The notes under the pieces were generated by a model. It was not told where the DNA came from and did not search any database. It saw only the letters and a program-made list of their open reading frames with translations. A stretch of 64,000 nucleotides of DNA, from positions 310,001-374,000 of the forward strand of contig JADKFY010000001.1 of NCBI GenBank assembly GCA_016717305.1, read 5' to 3'. The stretch comes from Flavobacteriales bacterium. GTDB lineage: Bacteria; Bacteroidota; Bacteroidia; Flavobacteriales_F; PHOS-HE28. The position numbers and the translations under genes are program-made. Below, piece after piece: positions 54,317-62,833 of the stretch. How positions within the stretch are numbered: position 1 is the first letter of the stretch; each line of letters begins with the position of its first letter.

Positions 54317-56703
54317 ATGAAGAATCTCCTGATCCTTCTCGCTCTCTTTTCGGGTGCAGAACTGCTGGCGCAAGATGCGATCCTGAGTGGCCGCGTTACC
54401 GACGACAGTACCAAGGAGGGGTTGATCGGTGTGAACGTGGTATTCGCACCGGGCAAGGGCGTGGTTACGGACCAAGCGGGCCACTATTCCCTCGCGTTAC
54501 AACCGGGTGACCATACGATCACCTTCAGTTACATAGGCTACGCTACAGTGAAGGCATCCATGGCCTTGGGTGCGGGTGAACAGAAAGTGTTCGATATGGC
54601 GTTGGCTTTTGCTGCTGCACAATTGGACATGGTGGTGATCAGTGCCGGTAAGTTCGAACAACGGGTGGGTGAGGTGACCCAATCGCTCACGGTGTTACGC
54701 CCGGACCTGGTGCGCAACAAGAACATTACCAGTTTGAGCGATGCGTTGGACCAAGTCCCCGGTGTGGCCATCGTGGATGAGGAACCACAGATCCGTGCAG
54801 GAAGCGGATTCAGTTATGGAGCGGGTTCCCGTGTGCAAGTGCTGGTGGACGACATCCCGATCCTGAGCGGAGATATCGGCAGACCGAATTGGACTTTCCT
54901 TCCGTTGGAGAACCTGGAACAAGTAGAGGTGATCAAAGGAGCATCTTCCGTTCTATACGGCAGTTCAGCATTGAGCGGGGTGATCAATGTGCGGACCGCA
55001 TACCCGCGTGCTGAACCTTCCACTCGCGCGACGCTTTTTGCCGGCACATACGATGCGCCCAGGGTGCCTTCGCAACGATGGTGGGGTGACAACAGTCCGA
55101 ATTTCGGAGGATTCAATTTCTCGCACAGCAGGCAGATCGGGAAGTTCGACTGGTGATCGGCGGAAATGCGTTCAGCGACCAAGGGTACATCGGTCCCGAG
55201 CCGATCCCCGCGGATACGATCGCGACAGACCCGTTGCGCACCGGAGCTGGTGGCTACGATAATCGGGTCCGGGTCAACATCGGTACGCGATGGCGCAATG
55301 GAAAGGTGAAAGGCCTTAGTTATGGTATCAATGCCAACGCCATGAAGAACCGTAACACCAGCGTGTTCATCTGGAACAATATCACGGACGGGATCTATCG
55401 CCCGCAACCCGGTACCGTAACTCGAACAAGGGGTGCTCAGTACTATATCGACCCATACATGGACTACCTATCCAAGGCTGGTATGCGCCACACGGTGCGG
55501 CTGAGGATGCATCGGCAGGAGTTCGACAACAACAACGGACAGAGCAACAGCAACACGGTGTTGCACGGTGAATATCAAGTGCAGCAAAAGATAGACCTGC
55601 TTGGGGAAACGGTGATCACCGGCGGGGTTGTCTGGCGACAGGTACGGTCCGAGGCTGAACTGTATCGAGGCAATGCCGATAACAGTTCACAGAACACGGC
55701 AACCAACACAGCGGGTTACTTACAGATCGACAAGAAATTCTTCAAACGGCTCACCATTTCCGGTGGCGTGCGCTACGAGCAATTCAAAGTGGACGACCTT
55801 GAAGCCGGGCAACCCGTTTACCGTGCAGGCGCGACGATGCAGATCCACAAGGCCACCTACCTGAGGGCCAGTTACGGGCAGGGCTTCCGCTTTCCCACCA
55901 TCGGAGAACGGTTCATCTTCACCAGCGTAGGCAACCTTCGGGTCTATTCCAACCCCGAGTTGAAAGCGGAGAACAGCTACAACCTTGAAGGCGGGGTGAA
56001 GCAAGGGTTCAAGATCGGGAAGTTCACCGGCTATGTTGATGCCGTGGTGTTCCAACAGGATTATGAGAATTACGTGGAATTCACCTTCGGACAGTGGGCG
56101 GCGCCAGCGGGCTTGTCCAATTATTTCGGACTCGGTTTCAAGAGTGTGAACACCGGTGGTGCACGCGTAACCGGATATGAATTCGAACTTGCAGGCAAAG
56201 GCAATTTCGGCCCCGTTGAGATCTCCATCCTCTTGGGCTATACGCATACCACACCCGTGAGCACCACCCCCGATCAGGTGTATGCCGTTTCGCCCATTGC
56301 CGGTTCCCTTTCTCCACCCAGCACATACACGGAAACCAGCCACGACCCGTCCAACAACATCCTCAAATTCAGGATCCAGAACCTGTTCCGCGGTGATCTT
56401 CAAGCACAGTACAAGCGGTTCCTGCTCGGTGGTAGTGTGCGTTACAACAGCCATGTCCGCAACATCGATAAAGCCTTTATCACCTTGGATGCTCCGGGCC
56501 TTTTACCCACCGGTATCACCGAATGGATGGATACCCACAAGACCGGAGATGTGATCGTGGATGCACGCATCGGCATAGAATTGATGGAGCAACTGCGCGT
56601 CAGCTTTATCTTGAACAACCTCACGAATAAGACCTACTCCATGCGCCCGCTCTCAGTGGAAGCCCCGCGCAGTATGCAAGTGCAAATGGCGCTGAGCCTT
56701 TGA
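54317..56703 (+). pseudogene. TonB-dependent receptor, single-base frameshift
   Basis: One receptor of about 795 residues in two frames. Signal peptide about 1-18 (GAELLAQ); a carboxypeptidase-like (CarbopepD_reg) domain about 20-105; the plug about 115-235 with SDALDQVPGVAIVDEEPQ, VQVLVDDIPIL and VIKGASSVLYGSSALSGVINV; then the barrel. The frame breaks at TTCGACTGGTGATC (55145-55158): one base before TGG-TGA is missing, so FDW-stop replaces an expected FD(L)VIGGNAF. Barrel sequence continues to ..RSMQVQMALSL-stop. It would import a siderophore, vitamin or other nutrient across the outer membrane; the substrate is not evident. Confidence 0.85.
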
Positions 56704-56713
56704 CCCCAAGGCC

Positions 56714-57457
56714 ATGCGCATTCTCGGTATCATTCCCGCCCGGTTCGCAAGTACCCGGCTGCCCGGTAAGGCATTGGCCGATATCGGTGGAAAGAGCATG
56801 GTGCAACTCGTGATCGAACAAGCCCTACAAGCCGAAGCGCTCGCCGATCTGGTCACTGCAACCGACGATCAACGGATATTCGACCACGTGGTCTCGCTGG
56901 GTGCAAAGGCGGTGATGACCGATCACCAGCATCCAAGTGGGACCGATCGCTGTTATGAAGCGTTGGAGCGAGTAGGCTTGGAGAATTTCGATGCCGTGGT
57001 GAACATCCAAGGCGATGAACCCTTCATTGTGCCCCAACAGATCGATGAGCTCTGCAACACCTTGCGATCCGCACTTGGGGGCATTGCAACACTTGCACAG
57101 CGCATAACTGAAGATCATGATCTGGATGATCCCGGCGAAGTGAAGATCGCTACCGACGCGGATATGACCGCCCTTTATTTCAGCCGAGCGGCGATACCTT
57201 TTCTGCGTGAAGGGGGGGCTGCTGAAAGGCACAAAGCATTCCCCTACTTGAAGCACGTCGGCCTGTATGCGTACCGGTCCGGGATACTGCAGCAAATTGT
57301 ACAACTGCCGCCTTCTTCGTTGGAGCAAGCTGAAGGGTTGGAACAACTGCGCTGGCTCCAATACGGTTTCAAAGTACGCGTGGGGATCACCGAGCACCTT
57401 TCTTTCTGCGTGGATACGCCAGCGGATCTGGAAGAGGCGAGGAGGAGGGTAGGTTGA
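56714..57457 (+). CDS. kdsB: 3-deoxy-manno-octulosonate cytidylyltransferase
   Basis: A 247-residue nucleotidyltransferase activating Kdo as CMP-Kdo for lipopolysaccharide. The start MRILGIIPARFASTRLPGKALADI carries the CTP-binding motif; LVTATDDQRIFDHV, HPSGTDRCYEAL and VVNIQGDEPFI are family signatures, and HVGLYAYRSGIL with the C-terminal RVGITEHLSFCVDTPADLE complete it. It follows the receptor by 10 bases and overlaps the next gene's ATG by one base (TGATG). Evidence that the cell makes Kdo-containing LPS. Confidence 0.96.
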   Translation: MRILGIIPARFASTRLPGKALADIGGKSMVQLVIEQALQAEALADLVTATDDQRIFDHVVSLGAKAVMTDHQHPSGTDRCYEALERVGLENFDAVVNIQGDEPFIVPQQIDELCNTLRSALGGIATLAQRITEDHDLDDPGEVKIATDADMTALYFSRAAIPFLREGGAAERHKAFPYLKHVGLYAYRSGILQQIVQLPPSSLEQAEGLEQLRWLQYGFKVRVGITEHLSFCVDTPADLEEARRRVG

Positions 57458-58539
57458 TGGCCTTCATGTATCCATTGGATTATCTTGCGCACCCAATGCC
57501 GATCGACCGCGACCTCTTTGACCTTTTGTATGAGCACGACTGTGTGATCGTGCCACGCTGGGGTGGCTTTTTGGCGCAATATCGATCTGCCCGTTTGGAC
57601 AAGGCCCGCAATCTGGTACACCCACCCACCAAGGAGGTGGGGTATAACAGGCACCTCTTGCGCAACGATGGCCTGCTCGCAGATCGGCTGGCCCTGCGTG
57701 AGGGTATCGACCATGCGGAGGCAGTTTCACTCTTGGACAAGGAGGTGGAGACTTGGAGATCCGCGTTGGAAAAGACCGGTCGGTTGGAGTTGCCACGGAT
57801 CGGTATCTTCTTCCATGATGCGGAAAAGAACCTCCAGTTCGATCCCGATGAACGAACCAACTTTTTGAAAGGTTCATTCGGTCTGCGCCCTGTTGCTGCC
57901 TTGCCTGTGCAAGAGCGAAAAGTGGTGCCGATGTCTATTCCAACATTGGAACCGGTGGAAGAGGTGGAGCGCGAACGCAGTAACTGGATCTGGGCCGCAG
58001 CTACTGCCGCAATTTTAGTGAGCGCAGCTACGTGGTGGGTATACGCGCACCCGAACGCGAACTTGGGAGGTGGGCTCGCGAACACCGAAAGCAAAACAGC
58101 GCCGACGTACACGCCAACAACTGAATTGCCGGAGCTGGTCACCAATGCTGCCGTATTCACGTTGCCGGAAGAAACCCTTGGTATACAGGAGATCCCAGTG
58201 AACGAAGCTGGGCTTACCGTAACCGTTGATCTTGGTCGTGAGAGTCCCGAATCGTTGACCAAGGTGGCCGAAAAGGACAGTACACGTGTTGTGCTTCCCA
58301 AGAGAACAGGCACAGTTAGCCGGTTCAATGTGATCGGTGGTTGTTTCGCGCAACCGGAGAATGCGGATCGCCTACTTGACCAGTTGCAAGAACAAGGATA
58401 CACCGCCGTGCGCTTGCCAAAACGAGGACAGCTGTATCCGGTCGCTTATGGAAGTTTCCCTGACCGAAGTTCCGCTTTGGGTTTGCTGGAACAGATCCGG
58501 ACCAAGGGTTCGGCACAAGCGTGGTTGTTGGTGAATTGA
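57457..58539 (+). CDS. HU-CCDC81-type domain protein with SPOR domain
   Basis: A 360-residue bitopic envelope protein. The N-terminal 160 residues match the HU/CCDC81-like Bacteroidota module: DLFDLLYEHDCVIVPRWGGFLAQYRSAR, NRHLLRNDGLLADRLA, and LPRIGIFFHDAEKNLQFDPDERTNFLKGSFGL. A single membrane segment lies at about 172-192 (WIWAAATAAILVSAATWW), then a low-complexity linker, and a SPOR domain at about 285-360 (FNVIGGCFAQPENADRLLDQL ... YPVAYGSF). SPOR domains bind denuded septal peptidoglycan, so a division-site role is likely. Three starts are possible (TTG 57454, ATG 57457, ATG 57466). Confidence 0.85.
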   Translation: MAFMYPLDYLAHPMPIDRDLFDLLYEHDCVIVPRWGGFLAQYRSARLDKARNLVHPPTKEVGYNRHLLRNDGLLADRLALREGIDHAEAVSLLDKEVETWRSALEKTGRLELPRIGIFFHDAEKNLQFDPDERTNFLKGSFGLRPVAALPVQERKVVPMSIPTLEPVEEVERERSNWIWAAATAAILVSAATWWVYAHPNANLGGGLANTESKTAPTYTPTTELPELVTNAAVFTLPEETLGIQEIPVNEAGLTVTVDLGRESPESLTKVAEKDSTRVVLPKRTGTVSRFNVIGGCFAQPENADRLLDQLQEQGYTAVRLPKRGQLYPVAYGSFPDRSSALGLLEQIRTKGSAQAWLLVN

Positions 58540-58573
58540 TCTCATTTTCCACTCAACCCTTTTCCATGCTCCG

Positions 58574-58581
58574 TACCTTCG
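58574..58581 (+). promoter_or_regulatory. Candidate -7 box before the STAS-like gene
   Basis: TACCTTCG ends 13 bases before the ATG at 58595, matching the recurrent promoter word in this window. No TTG at 19-bp spacing. Confidence 0.35.
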
Positions 58582-58594
58582 TACCCGCTACCCG

Positions 58595-58999
58595 ATGGAA
58601 CCCATGCATGTGGTGAAAACAGATTGTTGCTCGGTCACTTTCCTTGATGGGGATATCGTGCATACCCATTTCAAGGACGACCATATGGTTAGTCCCGAAG
58701 AGGTGCAGGAAATGTTCGATGTGATCGAGCGCGAGCGACAGGGCAAGAAGGCGTTGTTGGTCGTTACCGTAGGTGAGAATACCACCATGAGCAATGAGGC
58801 GCGCGCCCATGCATCATCAGAAGATTCCTGCAAATACATCGCGGCAGATGCGATCGTGGTGCGCGACTTTGCGCACAACCTGGCTGCGAATGTCTTCGTG
58901 CGCCATCACAAGCCACACCGCCCCATCCAGATGTTCCCCGATATGGAGAAGGCCATGGATTGGCTGAAACAACAACATCCGCTGATCGAAACTGCGTGA
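58595..58999 (+). CDS. Small cytoplasmic protein, STAS/SpoIIAA-like (DUF7793-type)
   Basis: A 134-residue protein: MEPMHVVKTDCCSVTFLDGDIVHTHFKDDHMVSPEEVQEMFDV, then GKKALLVVTVGENTTMSNEARAHAS and AIVVRDFAHNLAANVFVRHHKPHRPIQMFPDMEKAMDWL. The alternation of short strands and helices, and the end PDMEKAMDWLKQ, match a group of Bacteroidota proteins with a STAS/SEC14-like fold and unknown role (domain name from memory). No signal peptide. It has a possible promoter box at 58574 and is followed 26 bases later by an exported WD40-like protein. Confidence 0.65.
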   Translation: MEPMHVVKTDCCSVTFLDGDIVHTHFKDDHMVSPEEVQEMFDVIERERQGKKALLVVTVGENTTMSNEARAHASSEDSCKYIAADAIVVRDFAHNLAANVFVRHHKPHRPIQMFPDMEKAMDWLKQQHPLIETA

Positions 59000-59025
59000 T
59001 CGGTCGGCGAAGTCCCACTCCACAC

Positions 59026-59670
59026 ATGAGCATTCGTAATTTCTTGTTCGCATTTTCCTTTTTCATCGCCTACGTGACCGCTGCACAAACCGTGTCGGAA
59101 GCACCTTCAAGGACCATTGCCACAGGCAAGGCCGAATTGACTGCCTTCGCCATTGCCCCCAAAGGTGATCGGCTGCTGGTGGGGACGGACAATGGAGCAG
59201 GATTATTCGAGATCGAGAGCGGCAAAAAGATCTATGCCTTGGCTTATAACGAAGACAAGGGTACAGCGGTGTACTATGTCGCCTTCAATGAAAATGGCGA
59301 GTATGCCGTACTCATGGGCCACAGCGGTAAACGCACCGTATGGAACTTGACCGACGGCAAGCAGGAAAGGGTGATCACCAGTTTCCGGTGGATCCCAGAT
59401 CCCCGTTCCGTTAAGGCGATGGGCTTGGACATGTCCAATTCAACTTTCGATCGGTTCTACCAGCAAGACGAGGTGAAGATCGGTGATGTGACCGTGCGTG
59501 CAGGTAAGAATGGGATCGTGGAATTTGTTGGTGCCGATGGCAAAGTGCAACGCACCATCACCTTTCCAGAGAACAAGGACCAGCACCACCGTGCTCCTCT
59601 ATTGGTGTGGGAGGGTAAATTGCTGATCGGAACGGCCAACGGCAACGTCGTGTTCTACGACTTGCTCTGA
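59026..59670 (+). CDS. Exported WD40-like protein of unknown function
   Basis: A 214-residue protein with a signal peptide of about 20 residues (MSIRNFLFAFSFFIAYVTAAQ). The mature part shows beta-propeller-like blades with TGKAELTAFAIAPKGDRLLVGTDNGAGLFEIESGKKIYAL and YVAFNENGEYAVLMGHSGKRTVWNLTDGK, and a last ELLIGTANGNVVFYDLL-type strand. With about three to four blades it is too short for a complete seven-bladed propeller, so it may be a half propeller or dimerise. The frame is open upstream, but the leader fixes the ATG at 59026. Overlaps the peroxiredoxin gene end by 16 bases, tail to tail. Confidence 0.65.
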   Translation: MSIRNFLFAFSFFIAYVTAAQTVSEAPSRTIATGKAELTAFAIAPKGDRLLVGTDNGAGLFEIESGKKIYALAYNEDKGTAVYYVAFNENGEYAVLMGHSGKRTVWNLTDGKQERVITSFRWIPDPRSVKAMGLDMSNSTFDRFYQQDEVKIGDVTVRAGKNGIVEFVGADGKVQRTITFPENKDQHHRAPLLVWEGKLLIGTANGNVVFYDLL

Positions 59671-60113
59671 TCCTTCAGTGTAGCAAGTGCCTTGCGCACA
59701 TGGGTCTCTGCGCGAAAATGATCGTCCAGCGCACCGCGGATGATGCCTGCCTTATCAATGATGTACGTGACCCTTCCTCGGAAAAGGCCCCACGTGCGAC
59801 CCACATCGTAGGCCTTGGCAACCGCGCCATCCGTGTCCGATAGAAGGGGGTAGCCCAGCTGCCACCGTTGGGCCCAAGCACTGTGAGAACTTACCGGATC
59901 GTTGCTAATGCCGTAGACCAACGCATCCTCGGCGGATATTTCCGGCAGTGCATCGCGAAAGGCACAAGCCTCCTTGGTGCAGATCATGGTGTTGTCCTTC
60001 GGATAGAAGAAGAGCACCACATGGTGTTCAGGTAGTTGGTCGCTCAATCTTACAGGCTTGCCGTGCTGATCGATGAGCGTGAAATCCGGAGCCGTATCGC
60101 CAACCTTAAGCAT
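59655..60113 (-). CDS. Thioredoxin-dependent peroxiredoxin, BCP/PrxQ type
   Basis: A 152-residue peroxidase of the AhpC/TSA fold. FTLIDQHGKPVRLSD and FFYPKDNTMICTKEACAFRD are the BCP signature; the peroxidatic cysteine is C45 and a resolving cysteine sits five residues on (C50), the PrxQ arrangement. The usual T-P-G-C is T-M-I-C here, so the proline before the active site is missing, which is unusual. SNDPVSSHSAWAQRWQLGYPLLSD follows. Removes hydroperoxides with thioredoxin. Its ATG overlaps the stop of the upstream membrane protein by 8 bases. Confidence 0.9.
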   Translation of the reverse strand: MLKVGDTAPDFTLIDQHGKPVRLSDQLPEHHVVLFFYPKDNTMICTKEACAFRDALPEISAEDALVYGISNDPVSSHSAWAQRWQLGYPLLSDTDGAVAKAYDVGRTWGLFRGRVTYIIDKAGIIRGALDDHFRAETHVRKALATLKDQSKS

Positions 60114-60666
60114 CTGTATTCACCGCTTTCTTTTTCCGTGAGCCGACTGCTCCGAACAACAGGATCACTCCGATCACCGCCAGACCGATGATGCCTGCCG
60201 TCCAACCAAGTTCTTCACGGTAGATCAGGATGGTTGTTAAAATGAAAAGCAAAGCCGTAGCGCCTTGGGCGAATAATTGCAAGCCGAATGTGTTCCAAAC
60301 CGCTTCGCCACGGCCCAGTCTGCGATACAATGAATGCACTAAAAAGTGGTAACCCAACACCACGGTCGCGAAGCCCAGTAGCACATGCGTGAAGGGGTCA
60401 ACCAGCAGCGTCGGTTCCTTCCACAGGTACCACACGCTCAATGTGATAACAGTGAGCAACGCCGGCCAGACCAAAAAATAATGCGCCTTTCGTTCCATTC
60501 CCCCGAAAGCTTTCAGCAAGATCGCGCGGTCCGGCTCCCAATTTGCCATGGCGCTGCGGTGGGCCAAGAACAAACGGACCAAATGGAAGGTGCCACCGAA
60601 ATAGGCCACCAGCGCGAAGACGTGCAAGGCCCGTAGGAATGCGGTTAGATCAGTGGTCGTGTCCAT
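60106..60666 (-). CDS. HemJ/CopD-like membrane protein
   Basis: A 186-residue protein with about five membrane segments. ALHVFALVAYFGGTFHLVRLFLAHRSA resembles the first helix of the HemJ (UPF0093)/CopD group (K/A-x-H-x-x-F-V-V-x-W-F-A-G-L-F-Y-L-P-R), with the conserved early His at residue 16; ERKAHYFLVWPALLTVITLSVWYLW matches the second. HemJ is a heme-pathway protoporphyrinogen oxidase, CopD a copper carrier; which of these applies is not decidable here. The ATG at 60664-60666 is preceded by a TATCTTTG box on the minus strand at 60681-60688. Co-transcribed with the peroxiredoxin. Confidence 0.7.
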   Translation of the reverse strand: MDTTTDLTAFLRALHVFALVAYFGGTFHLVRLFLAHRSAMANWEPDRAILLKAFGGMERKAHYFLVWPALLTVITLSVWYLWKEPTLLVDPFTHVLLGFATVVLGYHFLVHSLYRRLGRGEAVWNTFGLQLFAQGATALLFILTTILIYREELGWTAGIIGLAVIGVILLFGAVGSRKKKAVNTDA

Positions 60667-60680
60667 GCTTTGCCTGCCAC

Positions 60681-60688
60681 CAAAGATA
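60681..60688 (-). promoter_or_regulatory. -7 box for the HemJ-like/peroxiredoxin unit
   Basis: Minus-strand TATCTTTG, an exact TAnnTTTG match, 14 bases before the ATG at 60666. A divergent TACCTTCG on the plus strand (60704-60711) serves the thioesterase, so the two promoters lie back to back. Confidence 0.5.
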
Positions 60689-60703
60689 GGCGAAGGCACA
60701 CCC

Positions 60704-60711
60704 TACCTTCG
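60704..60711 (+). promoter_or_regulatory. Candidate -7 box for the thioesterase gene
   Basis: TACCTTCG ends 25 bases before the ATG at 60737; one mismatch to TAnnTTTG. Lies back to back with the minus-strand box at 60681. Confidence 0.4.
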
Positions 60712-60736
60712 CGGCCCATTCAGGAGGAACGTGAAC

Positions 60737-61252
60737 ATGATACCCGCCACAAGATCGGTAAAAGAGAGCTACGCAGACACCACTCACTTGGTGTTGCCCA
60801 ATGACACCAATACCATGAGCAACCTGTTCGGTGGTCGCTTGCTGGAATGGTTGGACATCAATAGTGCGATCAGCGCGCACCGCCATTGCAAGCGTATGGT
60901 AGTGACGATCGCGGTGAACAACGTGAGCTTCGACAGACCGATCAAGCTGGGCGATTTCGTTACGATCCGCAGCCATGTGAGCCGTGCATTCGGAACCAGC
61001 ATGGAGATCTGGAGCGACGTATGGGTGGAAGACCAACAGACCGGTGAAAAGATCCCGTGCAACAGCGCCATGTACACGTTCGTGGCCGTGGACAATGCCG
61101 GGCAGCCGAGCAAAGTACCCGATGCCGTTCCGGAGACAGACGTGGAGAAAAGTCGTTATGACAGTGCGCTACGCCGCCGCCAATTGCGGTTGATCATTGC
61201 CGGTAAAATGAAGCCGGAGGATGCCACGGAGTTGAAGGCGTTGTTTGGGTGA
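60737..61252 (+). CDS. Acyl-CoA thioesterase, hotdog fold
   Basis: A 171-residue cytoplasmic thioesterase of the YciA/BFIT-like group. The core is LPNDTNTMSNLFGGRLLEWLDINSAISAHRHC, with the N-x-x-G-x-x-F-G-G/L pattern and a catalytic Asp in LEWLD, followed by FDRPIKLGDFVTIRSHV and a central strand. The N-terminal MIPATRSVKESYADTTHLV gives the start at 60737; the open frame extends further up without similarity. It hydrolyses acyl-CoA thioesters; chain preference is not evident. Confidence 0.87.
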   Translation: MIPATRSVKESYADTTHLVLPNDTNTMSNLFGGRLLEWLDINSAISAHRHCKRMVVTIAVNNVSFDRPIKLGDFVTIRSHVSRAFGTSMEIWSDVWVEDQQTGEKIPCNSAMYTFVAVDNAGQPSKVPDAVPETDVEKSRYDSALRRRQLRLIIAGKMKPEDATELKALFG

Positions 61253-61257
61253 GGGCT

Positions 61258-61372
61258 GGCCACTGGCCTTGGGCTGCTGGCTACTAGCTATTCCCAGCTT
61301 AGCGGGTAACGTTTGTTCCAGATCGTGAATAGCTAGTAGCCAGCAGCCAACAGCCAATGGTCGGTAGCCAGC
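61258..61372. repeat. Palindromic roughly 7-bp-periodic intergenic repeat, copy 2
   Basis: Perfect 21-bp inverted repeat (61273-61293 and 61327-61347) enclosing a 33-base loop. The left flank is built of 7-base words (TGGCCTT, GGGCTGC, TGGCTAC, TAGCTAT). The arms differ from copy 1 (52995), but the centre AGCTTAGCGGGTAACGTTTG is nearly the same. It sits between the thioesterase and a small minus-strand gene, in a convergent intergenic gap. Confidence 0.85.
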
Positions 61373-61375
61373 GTT

Positions 61376-61714
61376 TCAACCCTTGAACAGTTCACCAGTA
61401 TCCACATCCACCGCGCGCAGTCCCAACTTTTCGATGATCCCTGCAACACGGGCCTTGCTGTTCGCGCCGCCATGCACATGGATCATCAGGTAACGGACCA
61501 GCTGCGGATCTTCCATGTGGAATTGGATGCTCAGATCAACTTCCGCGTTCTGAACGAATAGCCAACCGTCCTGTTCCTCGGCGCTAGGTGCGACTTTCTT
61601 GATGCGTGCGATCAATTCCGTGCGCGTTCCGATCGACCCAGGCCTGAAATCGTTCGGCACATCTTCCAGGTTAGCCACGTTGGGCAGGTCTTGTACCAAT
61701 ATCTCCCAGCTCAT
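61376..61714 (-). CDS. Small protein of unknown function
   Basis: A 112-residue protein starting MSWEILVQDLPNVANLEDVPNDFRPG. Strand-helix-strand pattern with KVAPSAEEQDGWLFVQNAEVDLSIQF, YLMIHVHGGANSKARVAGIIEKLGL and a C-terminal VDVDTGELFK. It looks like a small alpha/beta domain and is probably cytoplasmic. No family identified. The ATG at 61712-61714 overlaps the stop of the GT9 gene (ATGA), indicating coupled translation. Confidence 0.65.
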   Translation of the reverse strand: MSWEILVQDLPNVANLEDVPNDFRPGSIGTRTELIARIKKVAPSAEEQDGWLFVQNAEVDLSIQFHMEDPQLVRYLMIHVHGGANSKARVAGIIEKLGLRAVDVDTGELFKG

Positions 61715-62685
61715 TGGGCGGCCAAGTTCGCGATCATTTTCAGATCTTGTTTCTCCATGCACCTGAAATGTCCTTTGGGGCATTGGTCATGACCGATCTT
61801 CGAACACGGGCGGCATGGGAGTCCTTTCACTTCAGCAAGGTGCGCCTGAGCAGGATCAGTGGGTATGTAAGGTCCCATGCCGAATTGTGGAACTGTATTG
61901 CCCCACACGCTGACCAGTGGCCTCTTGAACGCACTTGCAATATGCATGGCACCGCTATCATGTGCGATCACACTTCTTGCTTGTTTGATCAATGAAGCAC
62001 TGCCAAGGAGGTCGTATTTGCCCGTCGCATCGAATACCCTTCCGCCAATGGCGCTAGAGATAGCGTGGGCCACCGCGCTATCTTCTTTACCGCCGATCAA
62101 TACCACCGGACCTTTTAACAAATTCGTCAATTCGATCAACCGGTGTTCCGGCAAGCGTTTGGTGAAATGTGCTGCACCGATCGCGATCGCGGTATACCCG
62201 TTCCGGTGTGCTTCAGGTAAGGAGGGAAGAGGAACTTCGCGTTCCGGTGGAATGAACAGGTCCAGTCCTTGCCCGTCATTCTTCACCCCCAAATGCGCTA
62301 CTGCTGTCATGTATCGGTCCACGATGTGGATCGGAGGCATACGGTCCATCTTGAAATTCACGAGCAGCCATTTCTCGATGTTCAGCTTGTTGAAGCTGTG
62401 CGCCGGAACACCTATGGCCCGCTTGATCCGTGACGTGCGTAGGTTGTGGTGCAGGTCGATCACTTCCGTGAATTATTCGGTTTTCAATGCCTTCGTGAAA
62501 GCGCCCAAATCACTCCCTAGCGTATGCACCTTCGTCACGTAAGGAGAATAGGTCAACAGATCGGCATATTCGGCCTTGGTGGCCACATGCACTTCGGCCT
62601 TTACCTGTTGGTGCAAACAGCGCAACACAGGGCTTGTAAGCACAATGTCCCCAATGGAACTAAAGCGGAGGACAAGGATCTTCAT
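61711..62685 (-). pseudogene. Glycosyltransferase family 9 (heptosyltransferase-like), in-frame stop
   Basis: A 325-codon gene with an internal TAA at 62473-62475. The N-terminus MKILVLRFSSIGDIVLTSPVLRCL is typical of GT9 heptosyltransferases and SDLGAFTKALKTE leads to the stop; after it TEVIDLHHNLRTSRIKRA continues in the same frame through LGGKEDSAVAHAIS, VIAHDSGAMHIASAFKRPLVSVWG and the C-terminal GHFRCMEKQDL. A single AAA-to-TAA change (Lys to stop) is the simplest cause. If read through, the enzyme would add heptose or another sugar to lipopolysaccharide core. A GTG at 62463 could restart translation of the rest. Confidence 0.82.
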
Positions 62686-62833
62686 GGCGCGTGCAAAGGT
62701 GGGGTGAGGAAGTTGTTCCGGGTCGGGATCTCGGATCACAAGCGAAATGTAGGTGGCGGATCATTATCCGCCCGCGACATGGGTGTAGGTCCAAGCGATC
62801 ATGTACAAGCCCAAAACCCCGAACTTGGCACCC

